Assembly: GCA_024397935.1 (NCBI GenBank) | Contig: CP073743.1 | Coordinates: 2,232,001 to 2,296,000, forward strand | Direction of reading: 5' to 3' | Origin: a bacterium SCSIO 12844 | Lineage (GTDB): Bacteria; Pseudomonadota; Gammaproteobacteria; Francisellales; Francisellaceae | Length of the DNA: 64,000 bases | Shown: one piece after another, positions 1 through 9,260 of the stretch | Layout of the letters: the number at the start of each line of letters is the position of its first letter | Position numbering within the stretch: the stretch's first letter is position 1 | Notes under the pieces: model-generated | Told to the model about the DNA's origin: nothing | Database searches by the model: none | What the model saw: only the letters and a program-made list of their open reading frames with translations | Position numbers and translations under genes: made by a program

Positions 1-1217
1 ATTATTTCAGCTTCTTTTTTATACGGTTGATACCACTTAGCAATGGGTGGTTGCTCATAATTGATCATCAAATTCCATAAATTTAATAAATTAGAAAATC
101 GATCAATCATAAACCCTAACTGTGAAAAAGTTTTCTCTAATGACTGATGATTATGCAATGTACTTTTTTCAGCAAAGTCATCAAGCTTTTCTTTTATTTC
201 GGTTAAATTTCGATATAAATTTTCTGCATTTGATTTAATATTGATAGCCACTGAGTCAATTTGTTCTGATCGTTGAGTAATTCTTAAAGTATTATCTTGA
301 TAATGGGAAGTACTATTTGAAATATTCATTTTAGTATACAACTGATGAAAATAAATTTGCACTTCGTTTAAATCATTAATTAAAGCTTCTTTAGCATACT
401 TTAAAGATGGCTGATTGACTTGTTTTAATACTTTTGATGGAATTAATTTTAATAATTTATCCAGATCATTAATCCAGCTTTGTGAGCTGACTAAGGTTGC
501 TTGCGCTGAAAATGCTGCCAATGCTTTTTTAGGCAAATGATGACATTCATCAACAACAATCATTATTTCATCAAACTCAGGCAAAATAGCACCATTACCT
601 AATGCTAAATGCGCCAATAAAAGATTATGATTAACAATAATTACATCACATTTTTTTAAATTTCTTCGTGCTTGATAAAATGAACAAGACTTATAAAACT
701 CACAGCGATTTTTTGAACAACTAGCTGAGGTTGTTGATACATCACTCCATAATGCTTTATCTGGCTCTATTGAAAGCTCATCAATATCTCCTGACCAACC
801 AGAATCTAAGTGATCCGAAAGCATTTTAAATACATCATCCTTGTGAATATCAATACTTGCAAATTTCCTTTGACAAAGATAGCGAGCACGCCCTTTTGCA
901 ATTTTATAATCAATGTTACGATTGAGTAGTTGCTCAACATAATTTAAATCTTTAAAAAATAACTGTTCTTGTAAAGCAATTGTTGCAGTAGAGATAACAA
1001 TATTTAATTTTTTTTCAAGTTCATCATTAGCTAATAGCGCACCAATTAAATACGCAAAACTTTTACCTGTTGCAGTTGGTGCTTCAATGACTATTTTTTG
1101 TTGATTTAAAATAGCGTCTTTTACATGCAGAATCATATCTAATTGTGACTGTCGAATACTTAATCCTGCGTTTAAAAATAGACTTTTGAGATTAGAATGA
1201 GTTTTACTTTGTGGCAT
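1..1217 (-). CDS. dinG: ATP-dependent DNA helicase DinG family (3' end outside window)
   Basis: Superfamily 2 DNA helicase of the DinG/XPD type, which unwinds DNA with ATP during repair and at R-loops. The frame opens at ATG 1217-1215 (MPQSKTHSNLKS) and stays open to the window edge, so about 405 residues are visible and the C-terminal helicase half is missing. Walker A appears as EAPTATGKSFAYL near residue 52. A cysteine cluster typical of the 4Fe-4S domain follows (CQRKF, then CSKNRCEFYKSCSFYQAR), then the Walker B/DEAH-type box DECHHLPK near residue 220. No LexA-type box is visible upstream, so SOS control is not supported here. The family is secure; dinG against yoaA-like paralogues is less so. 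Confidence 0.88.
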   Translation of the reverse strand, partial: MPQSKTHSNLKSLFLNAGLSIRQSQLDMILHVKDAILNQQKIVIEAPTATGKSFAYLIGALLANDELEKKLNIVISTATIALQEQLFFKDLNYVEQLLNRNIDYKIAKGRARYLCQRKFASIDIHKDDVFKMLSDHLDSGWSGDIDELSIEPDKALWSDVSTTSASCSKNRCEFYKSCSFYQARRNLKKCDVIIVNHNLLLAHLALGNGAILPEFDEIMIVVDECHHLPKKALAAFSAQATLVSSQSWINDLDKLLKLIPSKVLKQVNQPSLKYAKEALINDLNEVQIYFHQLYTKMNISNSTSHYQDNTLRITQRSEQIDSVAINIKSNAENLYRNLTEIKEKLDDFAEKSTLHNHQSLEKTFSQLGFMIDRFSNLLNLWNLMINYEQPPIAKWYQPYKKEAEI

Positions 1218-1247
1218 CAATATTCCATAAAAGGCCTTATATTGATG
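1215..1247. promoter_or_regulatory. Inverted repeat over the dinG start codon
   Basis: Arms CATCAATAT (1215-1223) and ATATTGATG (1239-1247) are perfect 9-base inverted repeats around a smaller AAGGCCTT palindrome (1231-1238). One arm contains the dinG start codon. It could be an operator, or an mRNA hairpin that hides the start. No function is shown. Confidence 0.35.
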
Positions 1248-1272
1248 TTATGGTAACATAAAATTTAAACCT

Positions 1273-2067
1273 TTAAACCAATGAAACGATTGAAGCTATA
1301 GCTAATAAAAGACCAAAAGCACCTTTTAGTTTTCTTTGTGATAACTTAGCTGCAACTTTTGTGCCAACTGGTGCAAAAATTATTGCAGTTATTGCAAATG
1401 AAATCACTGCAGGCCAATAGATATATCCAGTACTAAAGCTTGGTAATGATGGATTATGAAAGCCTGCTATTAAATAAGTAACCGCTGCAACTGCAGTCAC
1501 TGGCAAACCATATAATGCTGATGTGCCTATTGCATGATGAATCTTGCTGTGACGATTTAAATAAGCTGTCATTACTGAAACACCACCAACACCAACTAAA
1601 CCTGAAACCAAAGCAATTAAAAAGGATAAAATACTATGTGCTATACCAGATATTTTCTTATTTAATTGATTTTCTAAACCAGGTTTTATTGCTTTATAAA
1701 GCATAATAAATGCGATCAGTAAAACAAACACACTGAAAAAGATTTTTAGCACAGTAGCGGGCACAAACCCTGCTAGGATTGCACCTACTACAGCACCAAG
1801 GACTCCCCCCAGGAGCAAATAACGTATAAATAGTGACCAATGTATATTTTTAAGGCGATGATGTTGAATTAATGCTGGAATGTTTGTAATTGTTGCGGTC
1901 ATCACTGAAGTACCGATTGCTAAATGTAATGCGGTATAGGCACCAATATGTTTAGCAGCCAATAAAAAACTGACTAACGGCACAATAACAATTGCACCAC
2001 CAATACCGAATAAACCAGTTAATAAACCAATGACAATACCTGAGAGAATTAATATTAAAAAAAACAT
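1273..2067 (-). CDS. TauE/SafE (DUF81) family membrane permease
   Basis: A 264-residue, very hydrophobic protein with about eight membrane segments in two halves. Each half starts with a glycine-rich motif: GLLTGLFGIGGAIVIVPL near residue 16 and ALVSGLVGVGGVSVMTAYL near residue 150. This duplicated layout is the signature of TauE/SafE permeases, which export small sulfur-containing or organic anions such as sulfite or sulfoacetate. The substrate cannot be read from the sequence. AGTAAGGA upstream of the ATG fits a ribosome binding site. It is divergent from a LysR-type gene that begins 144 bases away, so that regulator may control it. No sulfur-metabolism gene is adjacent. Confidence 0.85.
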   Translation of the reverse strand: MFFLILILSGIVIGLLTGLFGIGGAIVIVPLVSFLLAAKHIGAYTALHLAIGTSVMTATITNIPALIQHHRLKNIHWSLFIRYLLLGGVLGAVVGAILAGFVPATVLKIFFSVFVLLIAFIMLYKAIKPGLENQLNKKISGIAHSILSFLIALVSGLVGVGGVSVMTAYLNRHSKIHHAIGTSALYGLPVTAVAAVTYLIAGFHNPSLPSFSTGYIYWPAVISFAITAIIFAPVGTKVAAKLSQRKLKGAFGLLLAIASIVSLV

Positions 2068-2109
2068 GTTAATATTCCTTACTTTTTTATTGTTATATAT
2101 TTAATTAAA

Positions 2110-2127
2110 AATGATTTTAAAATCATT
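2110..2127. promoter_or_regulatory. Perfect 18-bp palindrome between divergent permease and LysR genes
   Basis: AATGATTTTAAAATCATT is perfectly self-complementary and lies in the 144-base divergent intergenic region. LysR proteins often bind a T-N11-A dyad between themselves and their target, and this dyad has that geometry. The region is so AT-rich that a chance palindrome is possible. Confidence 0.4.
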
Positions 2128-2211
2128 AAAACTTTCAATATTGGTATATTAACGAAATTTAACTGAATAAAAAATTTTGCATTTTCAACAAAATATGTTA
2201 GTTTTATTTAC

Positions 2212-3132
2212 ATGAACACTTTAAAAACACCACCATTACGAGCGCTACAAATTTTTGAAGTAGTTGCACGCCACCAAAGCATTACTAAAGCTGCAGAAGA
2301 GCTACATTTAACACATGCATCAGTCAGTTTACAAATGAGGCAATTATCTGAATATTTAGGCATTACCTTATTTAAGCATGTAGGTAGGAATATACAATTG
2401 ACAGCAAATGCTAAACTATATGCGCAATCACTCTCAAATGTATTTAATGAAATAAAGACTGCAACTGACCAACTTAGATATAATGAAAGTAAAGATTATA
2501 CGCTTAATATTGCAATGCCTAATTTATTAGCCATGCAATTATTATGGCTGAAATTATCAGAGTTTAATCAATTGCATCCTGATATTAGTGTGCGCATTGT
2601 CACACCACCACCAAGAGAAGCAAATACCAATCTACGTAGTTTAAATCTTGATTTATTATTATTTTTTGGCAATGAAGTTTGGAGTGATTATACACAAGAA
2701 GTATTAGTTAATGAGTATGTTACACCATTAATCTCGCCTAGTTTACTTAACGATAATTATCCATTAAGTGAAATTAAACATATTATCCATTATCCTTTGA
2801 TCACCACAACAATCCCTGCACGAAAAGGTTTATGGCAAAGCTATTTTGAACATAATAAAATTCCATTTAATCCGAAAAAACTTCAATTTATTCAAACAGA
2901 AGACTCCACCCATGCTTTAATGGCTGCTATATCTGGCCTTGGTATTGTCTTAATGGATAAAGCATTTGCTAACGAGTATTTATCATCAAATAAAATAATT
3001 GCACCAATTGATGAAACAATGCATTCAGGCGCTTATCAATTAATTTATGCAAAAGAAAGTTTAAAACTTGAAAAGGTTAAATTATTTAGGAAATGGTTGA
3101 TGGATATTTTTGTAACAAAAAAGTTGGGATAA
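2212..3132 (+). CDS. LysR-family transcriptional regulator (GcvA-like)
   Basis: A 306-residue LysR-type regulator. The N-terminus has the winged helix-turn-helix (LRALQIFEVVARHQSITKAA, then HLTHASVSLQMRQLSEYLG, residues about 9-52). The PPLRAL opening resembles GcvA and AmpR subfamily members. The remainder is a periplasmic-binding-protein-like effector domain (about 90-295). It is divergent from the TauE/SafE permease, the usual arrangement for a regulator and its target, with a palindrome between them. The inducer is unknown. Its stop lies four bases from the end of a convergent small gene. No strong Shine-Dalgarno precedes the ATG. Confidence 0.88.
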   Translation: MNTLKTPPLRALQIFEVVARHQSITKAAEELHLTHASVSLQMRQLSEYLGITLFKHVGRNIQLTANAKLYAQSLSNVFNEIKTATDQLRYNESKDYTLNIAMPNLLAMQLLWLKLSEFNQLHPDISVRIVTPPPREANTNLRSLNLDLLLFFGNEVWSDYTQEVLVNEYVTPLISPSLLNDNYPLSEIKHIIHYPLITTTIPARKGLWQSYFEHNKIPFNPKKLQFIQTEDSTHALMAAISGLGIVLMDKAFANEYLSSNKIIAPIDETMHSGAYQLIYAKESLKLEKVKLFRKWLMDIFVTKKLG

Positions 3133-3136
3133 ATGA

Positions 3137-3436
3137 TTAATAAGGTCTTGCTTCTAATGAAGGATGCCTCATATTTAGTTCTCTTTCTAATTTTTGTTGA
3201 TACTGTTGACCCGCATTAAACATTAATGGCGTTGGCTCTAGCGATTTTTGTTTTGATGGGTTGTTACCAAAACGTAGTTTATCAAAAATATTTTCAAGCT
3301 GTCTTTCTACACTTTTTTCTACAGCAAACTGAGGATTTTCAACCCTATCTTTTTGCTGATTAAATTGTTTTTGCTGTTCTTCAGTTAAGGACTTGCCCCT
3401 GCTTACTTTATAAGCTAACTCACGAAAACTTGGCAT
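3137..3436 (-). CDS. Uncharacterised 99-residue protein
   Basis: I do not recognise a family. The protein is charged and rich in Q, E and K, with no signal peptide or membrane segment. The N-terminal MPSFRELAYKVSRGKSLTEE resembles a short helical segment, followed by a glutamine-rich predicted helix and a proline-containing tail. A clear AGGGGAG ribosome binding site precedes the ATG, which supports a real gene. It ends four bases from the convergent LysR gene, and on its upstream side lies a MITE-like repeat. It may be a small secreted substrate, but nothing in the sequence proves that. Confidence 0.6.
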   Translation of the reverse strand: MPSFRELAYKVSRGKSLTEEQQKQFNQQKDRVENPQFAVEKSVERQLENIFDKLRFGNNPSKQKSLEPTPLMFNAGQQYQQKLERELNMRHPSLEARPY

Positions 3437-3781
3437 TTCAACTCCCCTAAAACAAAAATAAAATTCAACCTTACTTTATTGTAACAAAGCTTAGAATCAC
3501 AGACAATAATTGGTGTAATTTTGAGTCGATTTATTGTAACAAAAATTTTGGAATTCCCCTTCTCTGAAGGGGTGGCAGCCGTAGGCTGGCGGGGTAGTCT
3601 AATAGAATTACATACATCGCTCTGCGACTTTAAATACCCCTAAAAGCCAATCATTCGTTTAAATTTTATGCTAACTCTGACCTTTCATTGTACCGACCTT
3701 GGCCTTTCACATATTATACTCTGACCTTTCACACACCCCGTCTGCTTCGCATCCACCCCTCTAAAGAGGGGAATTAAGTTA
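3437..3781. repeat. Gene-free stretch holding a MITE-like element with inverted ends
   Basis: This 345-base gap holds two related arms in inverted orientation. The left arm (3551-3597) reads AATTCCCCTTCTCTGAAGGG then GTGGCAGCCGTAGGCTGGCG. The right arm (3731-3775), reverse-complemented, reads AATTCCCCTCTTTAGAGGGG then TGGATGCGAAGCAGACGGGG. Each arm is itself a small hairpin (CCCCTTC...GAAGGGG and CCCCTCTTTAGAGGGG). Between them are short direct repeats: ACTCTGACCTTTCA at 3674-3687 and again at 3718-3731, with a related GGCCTTTCACA between. No transposase is present. The layout fits a non-autonomous miniature element or a dispersed palindromic repeat. Bases 3437-3550 show only AT-rich sequence. 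Confidence 0.6.
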
Positions 3782-4252
3782 TTAACGAGTCATTTGCTGT
3801 TGTTGAGTATATTCTTGCATAGCTTGACGTTCCATAGCAAGCTCTTGCTGTTGATAAAAAACAAAAGAAGGATCATAAGTATTAGTATTATTTTGAACAT
3901 TAGGCGCCATATCGTAAGCTTTTAAAAAGCTTGCATACTGGCTTTCTGATAACTTATGACGAAACTCATCAAAATTCTCAGGACTTAACTCTCCGATAAC
4001 CAAGTGTAAACCTCTTGCTCTTAAAAAAGATAACTCCATCTTACCTTTAAGTAAATCAATCATTGTTGCAAACTCATCTGGTGATAAAGGGACTGCATTT
4101 CTTCTATCTCTTGTTAATCGCTGACTAATTAACTCAATAGAGTCATCTTCATTATATCTATTTTTAGCTGTAGGACAGATTCTAGCAAACTCACGCAATG
4201 TAACAGTTTGATTGCTATCTAACTGATTATTATTCATATATTGCTCACTCAC
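3782..4252 (-). CDS. Uncharacterised 156-residue soluble protein
   Basis: No family recognised. The start is GTG at 4252-4250, six bases after an AAGGAG box; an in-frame ATG five codons later is the alternative. The protein has no signal peptide or membrane segment. The middle (residues about 40-125) looks like several amphipathic helices (LSPDEFATMIDLLKG, LSPENFDEFRHKLSE). The C-terminal 30 residues are glutamine- and methionine-rich. Two LSP-(D/E)-(E/N)-F segments suggest an internal duplication of a helical unit. It stands alone between a MITE-like repeat and metG, in the opposite direction to metG. A role as a secretion substrate is possible but unproven. Confidence 0.65.
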   Translation of the reverse strand: MSEQYMNNNQLDSNQTVTLREFARICPTAKNRYNEDDSIELISQRLTRDRRNAVPLSPDEFATMIDLLKGKMELSFLRARGLHLVIGELSPENFDEFRHKLSESQYASFLKAYDMAPNVQNNTNTYDPSFVFYQQQELAMERQAMQEYTQQQQMTR

Positions 4253-4405
4253 AACCTACTCCTTAACGCTAAGCTTTTGATATAAAAGCCACTCTACACA
4301 ATTTAACAATATCATAGAATATTAATAATTACAAATGAATCATGTATGAAACAAATACAATAATACATCACAAAATGCTTTCGCTAGAAAAAATAAACAT
4401 AAATG

Positions 4406-4435
4406 TTATCAGCTTAAGTTCCTATGGTGTACAAT
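4406..4435 (+). promoter_or_regulatory. Likely sigma-70 promoter of metG
   Basis: TTATCA (4406-4411) and TACAAT (4430-4435) are separated by 18 bases. They lie about 50 bases upstream of the metG ATG, which is preceded by GAAAGG. The -10 is good and the -35 is weak. Confidence 0.45.
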
Positions 4436-4485
4436 GCCTATACGCTTATATGAATCTTAATTTGATCATAATGAAAGGTTAAATA

Positions 4486-6528
4486 ATGACTGAAAAACGT
4501 AATATTTTAGTAACCAATGCCTTACCCTATGCAAATGCCAAATTGCACTTAGGACATATCTTAGGCTATACACAATCTGACATCTGGTGTCGCTTTCAAA
4601 ATATGAAAGGGCATAACTGTTATTATATTTGTGGTAGTGATATGCATGGCACACCAATTATGCTAAGAGCACAACAAGAAGGTATTACACCAGAAGAATT
4701 AACTAAAAAATCAGCCAAAGCGCATTTAAAAGACTTTACTGACTTTGGTATTTCATTTGATAATTATCACTCAACACATAACCCATTAAATCAAAAGCTT
4801 GTCGAAGAAATATATCTTAAATTAAAAGATAAAAATCTGATTCAAACTAGAGAAGTTCAACAAGCCTATGACCCTAAAGCTGATATGTTTCTGCCAGATC
4901 GTTATGTTAAAGGCACTTGTCCAAAGTGTAAATCTGAAGATCAATACGGTGATAGCTGTGAAGTATGCTCAGCAACTTATCTGCCAACAGAATTAATTAA
5001 TCCAATCTCTGTTGTCTCTGGTGAAAAGCCAATTCTTAAATCATCAGAGCACTACTTTTTTCAATTAAGCCAATTACAAAATAAGCTTGAACACTGGCTT
5101 ACTGAAAATAAGAAGCTACAACCAGAAGTTGTCAATAAATTAAAAGAATGGTTTGAACAAGGCCTACAAGATTGGGATATCTCTCGAGATGCACCCTATT
5201 TTGGCTATCAGATTCCAGATACTGACAATAAATATTTTTATGTCTGGCTTGATGCGCCAATTGGCTATCTAGCTAGCTTTTTAGATTTTTGCCAAAAGAA
5301 TAATATTGATTACGATGCTTTCTGGTCAAAAGAAAATTACAATCACAGTGAGGTTTATCATTTTATTGGTAAAGATATTATTTATTTTCACACGCTTTTT
5401 TGGCCAGCTATGCTTGATAATGCTGACCTTAGAATGCCAACTTCAGTCTATGCTACAGGTTTTGTAACTGTTAATGGTAAAAAAATGTCTAAATCCCGTG
5501 GTACATTTATTCAAGCACGAACTTATTTAAATCACTTAAACCCTGAATATTTACGTTACTACTACGCTTCTAAACTAACTTCTCGCATTGATGATATTGA
5601 TTTAAATTTAGAAGACTTTATCCAAAAAGTTAATTCTGACTTAGTTGGTAAATTAGTTAATATTGCTAGCCGTAGTGCCAATTTTATTGTTAAAAAATTT
5701 AATGCACAACTAGCTGATAATTGTTATGACCAGTCTTTATTAAATGAGTTTATCACCCAGGAACATACAATTTCTGATGATTATGAAAAACGTGAGTTTG
5801 CATCTGCAATTAGAAAAATAATGGCACTAGCTGATAAAGCCAATCAATTTATTGATCATCATAAACCTTGGCAGATGATTAAAGATGAAAATAATCATGC
5901 GCAAGTACATGGCATTTGCTCTTTAGCATTGAATTTATTTAAAATTTTAATTACTTACCTTAAACCTATACTACCTGAGCTTACAGTAAAAGCTGAACAA
6001 TTTTTAAATGTAAATTCACTTGACTGGGCTAGTATTCATCAGCCATTAATTAGTCATGCCATTAACCCATTTAAACCTTTAATGGCACGTATTGAACAAT
6101 CACAAATTGATGCCATTATAGAGGAGACTAAAACTGTGCTTGCTAAAGAAGCTGAAATTTCTGGTAGTCAACAACCTAAAAAGACTAATTCATTAAATAT
6201 TGAAGATGAAATTCAAATTGATGATTTTATGAAAGTTGATCTACGTGTTGCTAAAATTATTCAAGCAGATCACGTTGAAGGCGCAGATAAACTATTACGT
6301 TTAACACTTGATTTAGGTGATATTCAAAAGCAAGTCTTTGCAGGAATTAAATCACAATATAAACCTGAAGATTTAGTCGGCCGCCATACCGTGATGGTTG
6401 CCAATTTAAAACCAAGAAAAATGCGTTTTGGCTTATCTGAAGGCATGGTACTAGCCGCAGGAGATGATAAAGGCATTTATTTAATTTCTCCTGATGAAGG
6501 TGCTAAAGCTGGCACAAAGGTGAAGTAA
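4486..6528 (+). CDS. metG: Methionyl-tRNA synthetase
   Basis: Class I aminoacyl-tRNA synthetase that charges tRNA-Met, including initiator tRNA. The 680 residues match the long form such as that of E. coli. Visible motifs are the HIGH-type signature as HLGH (residues 22-25), the zinc knuckle [17 protein letters not shown] (about 145-161), the KMSKS loop (about 332-336), and a C-terminal EMAP/Trbp111-like tRNA-binding domain from about 570 ([18 protein letters not shown]). The latter drives dimer formation in the family. The gene stands alone with its own promoter-like upstream region and ends six bases from the stop of a convergent lipoprotein gene. Confidence 0.98.
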   Translation: MTEKRNILVTNALPYANAKLHLGHILGYTQSDIWCRFQNMKGHNCYYICGSDMHGTPIMLRAQQEGITPEELTKKSAKAHLKDFTDFGISFDNYHSTHNPLNQKLVEEIYLKLKDKNLIQTREVQQAYDPKADMFLPDRYVKGTCPKCKSEDQYGDSCEVCSATYLPTELINPISVVSGEKPILKSSEHYFFQLSQLQNKLEHWLTENKKLQPEVVNKLKEWFEQGLQDWDISRDAPYFGYQIPDTDNKYFYVWLDAPIGYLASFLDFCQKNNIDYDAFWSKENYNHSEVYHFIGKDIIYFHTLFWPAMLDNADLRMPTSVYATGFVTVNGKKMSKSRGTFIQARTYLNHLNPEYLRYYYASKLTSRIDDIDLNLEDFIQKVNSDLVGKLVNIASRSANFIVKKFNAQLADNCYDQSLLNEFITQEHTISDDYEKREFASAIRKIMALADKANQFIDHHKPWQMIKDENNHAQVHGICSLALNLFKILITYLKPILPELTVKAEQFLNVNSLDWASIHQPLISHAINPFKPLMARIEQSQIDAIIEETKTVLAKEAEISGSQQPKKTNSLNIEDEIQIDDFMKVDLRVAKIIQADHVEGADKLLRLTLDLGDIQKQVFAGIKSQYKPEDLVGRHTVMVANLKPRKMRFGLSEGMVLAAGDDKGIYLISPDEGAKAGTKVK

Positions 6529-6534
6529 AAAAGT

Positions 6535-6984
6535 CTAATAATTCTCTATTTTCTCTACCCACTCTTTATCTGCAGATTGAATATATTCTTTAGAGTGTTT
6601 TAGCCATTTCTCTCGTACACTTTTACTGTAGTTTAAATAAAGTTTGTCATTAATAATCGACCAAGCTTGTGGGTCTGATGAAACGATAAAACCATAGTGC
6701 ATAGCATAAGCACAGTAGCCGCCATATTGAGGTAAATACATTGTTGGGTTTCTTATAAATAATGTTTTATTGTCTTCGCTACTAAAGTGCCAAGTCGCAC
6801 CATGGTAATTATAAACAATATCCTTTTTACCTTTAATAGCCTTATGCATTGTAAAATAACTAACTGGATCATAACCACCAATTGCACCTTGATCATCTGA
6901 GTAAGTTCTTTGATCTAATGTCGTACAACCTGTGATCAATATCAAAAGTAATAATAAACTATAGATTCTACATGTTATTTTCAT
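6535..6984 (-). CDS. YHS-domain lipoprotein
   Basis: A 149-residue predicted lipoprotein. A basic start and hydrophobic stretch end in the lipobox LITGC, so Cys20 is the likely lipidated residue. The rest is a YHS-type domain: GYDPVSYF (about 38-45), a WHF motif, and YGGYCAYAMHYG (about 87-98). YHS domains occur in metal-handling proteins and are thought to bind metal through cysteine, but the role of these small periplasmic versions is not settled. The gene is convergent with metG and divergent from the MMPL exporter operon starting 53 bases away. The shared region may hold promoters for both. Confidence 0.8.
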   Translation of the reverse strand: MKITCRIYSLLLLLILITGCTTLDQRTYSDDQGAIGGYDPVSYFTMHKAIKGKKDIVYNYHGATWHFSSEDNKTLFIRNPTMYLPQYGGYCAYAMHYGFIVSSDPQAWSIINDKLYLNYSKSVREKWLKHSKEYIQSADKEWVEKIENY

Positions 6985-7037
6985 TTAACATACTCCTTAA
7001 CTCTATTACTTAAAGGTATTTATAATTTAGTTGTTAT

Positions 7038-9260
7038 ATGAAACTTAAACCACAAGAGATTAAGACATCATTTGTAAAGATATGTTATCAGAGCAAATTA
7101 ATTTTATGGATACTGTTACTGTTTGTTATCTTTTGCTTAATTGGTTTTAAGTTTTTGAAACTCAATGCTCACTATAGTGTTTATTTCAATTTAAATGCAC
7201 CGCTTTTAAAGCAACATGAAAAAATTAATCAAAAATTTAACACTAATGATCGATTAATCTTAATTTTAAATAGTCCAAATAACTCGTTATTTACGCCTAA
7301 TAAGCGTAAAGTGGCTAAGCGTTTTATAACTCAGTTACAAACAGATAAACGTATTAAGCATTTGACATCTTATCTGGATTTTTTAAATAAATCGTTCATG
7401 ACGAATAACTCAGTTCAAATATCAAGCAAAGCAAATGCAAAAACCTTATTACAAAATACCCAAAAACACCCCCGTGGTAAATATTTAATAACCTCAGATG
7501 GACACTATGGACTTATTATTTTAGATGTAAAATTAGAAAATAAACATAATGCCAAAGAAATTAAACAATTTATCGATTCAATCAAACAATTAGCAAATAT
7601 ATCATTTAATGATCATAATATTCCTATAACTGTTCACTATACTGATATTATTGCAATGAATGCTAGCTACATTGATACCGTTCGCCATGATTTAACACTA
7701 TTTATTCCCATCATGCTGATCGTCTTTATTATCTTACTCTACTTTTTTACTCGAAACCTTAAACTCAGTGTTAGTACTTTATTGGTTGGTTTTTTAGCGA
7801 TTATTTGCGCCATAGGTCTTGCTGGATGGCTACAGCTTGAGCTCGCTGCAATTACTGCTTTTACACCTGTTATTATCATGAGCTTAAGTATTGCTATATC
7901 TGTTCATATTTTAAATAATACTTTTCAATTAAAGCTAACTAAAAAATCAACTTATCAATCAGTTACAACAAGCTTAACCTATAACTTTACTGCTCTTGCA
8001 CTAAGTGTCCTTACCACTGCTTTTGGATTTTTCTTACTAGCTTTTAGCCCATCACCACCAATTCAAGCATTAGGTTATATTGTTGCAGTTGGTATTATTT
8101 TTGCGTTTCTATTTAACTATATTATTCTATCAAGAATTCTAATTAGAATGAATATCAAACCGAAAACCTTTTTATTTAATAAAGCTCATTTTCTTAATCA
8201 GCTAATTAAGATCATACTTAAAAACAATAAAAAAATAATTACGCTATTTATCTTACTTTTTATAGGAAGCATTGTTTTTGTCAGTCAACTAAAAGTCAAT
8301 GACAATGTATTTGAATATTTTCCTAAAAATCATTCATTTAGAAATGATACTCAATTATTAGAACAACACTTTTCAGGCATTAATAAGCTAGACTTTTTTA
8401 TCGATGGTAAAAAAGACTACGCTATCTTTAATAAATCTTTACTGAAGCAATTGATTGCATTTCGAAAGTGGCTTAAACAACAACCTGAAGTATTACACGT
8501 AAGTTCAATATTAGATATTAAAGAAGCACTTAACTTATCATTAGCTCAATTAAAATTTAGAGCTCAATCTTATAATCCAAAAGAGATTAAGCTTGATAAA
8601 GAAATCTATGGTTTATATCAAGGTATGCTATTAAGTGTTTATTTAAAACCAATTTCATCTGCTGAAATACTTGCATTTAGTCAACGTAGTAATACTTATC
8701 TTAAAGCACATTTTAGTTATGCTCATTCACCTGCTATTGGCACCTCTATTTTATTTGCCTCATTAGGTAAAATAAATGCAATTAGCATGTTTTGGTCATT
8801 AAGTATTGCATTAGTATTAGTTGCTGTTTTATTAGCAATCATTAAGCGCTCTCTATTGATTTTATTCATTGGCTTATTTGTCAATTTTTTCCCAATACTT
8901 TTTGTTTTTTCAATTTGGCAAATTGCAGGTGGATTTATTAGCTTAGGCAGTGCGGTAGTAATGGGCATGATTTTAGGCATTGTAGTCGATGATACAATTC
9001 ATTTTTTATTAAAATATCAACATAGAAACCAACAGCCAAAAATCGCAATTACAGCTTTAATTAATGATGTTGCTCCTGCAGTTATCATAACCAGTATTAC
9101 ATTAATTATTGGCCTACTCATTGGTTTATTATCTGATTTTCGCCCTATTTCTGATATGAGTATTTTATCAGCAGCAATTATATTTATAGCCTTAACAACC
9201 GATATCATATTACTACCTGCATTACTATTTATATTTTGGAGATGGCTATCACATGATTGA
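7038..9260 (+). CDS. MMPL/RND-superfamily lipid exporter
   Basis: A 740-residue membrane protein built as two repeats. Each has one membrane helix, a roughly 200-residue periplasmic domain, and a bundle of five to six helices, giving about 12 segments. The second bundle has the MMPL-type sequence VVMGMILGIVVDDTIHFLLK near residue 645. In this family the paired Asp in the membrane relays protons. Hydrophobe transporters such as HpnN and MmpL belong here. It opens a tight operon: its last eight bases overlap the next gene (diiron protein), and a KAS III-like synthase follows. That context suggests export of a lipid made or modified by the two enzymes. The substrate is inferred, not seen. Confidence 0.82.
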   Translation: MKLKPQEIKTSFVKICYQSKLILWILLLFVIFCLIGFKFLKLNAHYSVYFNLNAPLLKQHEKINQKFNTNDRLILILNSPNNSLFTPNKRKVAKRFITQLQTDKRIKHLTSYLDFLNKSFMTNNSVQISSKANAKTLLQNTQKHPRGKYLITSDGHYGLIILDVKLENKHNAKEIKQFIDSIKQLANISFNDHNIPITVHYTDIIAMNASYIDTVRHDLTLFIPIMLIVFIILLYFFTRNLKLSVSTLLVGFLAIICAIGLAGWLQLELAAITAFTPVIIMSLSIAISVHILNNTFQLKLTKKSTYQSVTTSLTYNFTALALSVLTTAFGFFLLAFSPSPPIQALGYIVAVGIIFAFLFNYIILSRILIRMNIKPKTFLFNKAHFLNQLIKIILKNNKKIITLFILLFIGSIVFVSQLKVNDNVFEYFPKNHSFRNDTQLLEQHFSGINKLDFFIDGKKDYAIFNKSLLKQLIAFRKWLKQQPEVLHVSSILDIKEALNLSLAQLKFRAQSYNPKEIKLDKEIYGLYQGMLLSVYLKPISSAEILAFSQRSNTYLKAHFSYAHSPAIGTSILFASLGKINAISMFWSLSIALVLVAVLLAIIKRSLLILFIGLFVNFFPILFVFSIWQIAGGFISLGSAVVMGMILGIVVDDTIHFLLKYQHRNQQPKIAITALINDVAPAVIITSITLIIGLLIGLLSDFRPISDMSILSAAIIFIALTTDIILLPALLFIFWRWLSHD

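Noticed and set aside
8723-9208. Minus-strand open frames inside the MMPL gene
   Set aside because: They mirror the hydrophobic coding strand of a clear transporter and show no ribosome binding site or family similarity.
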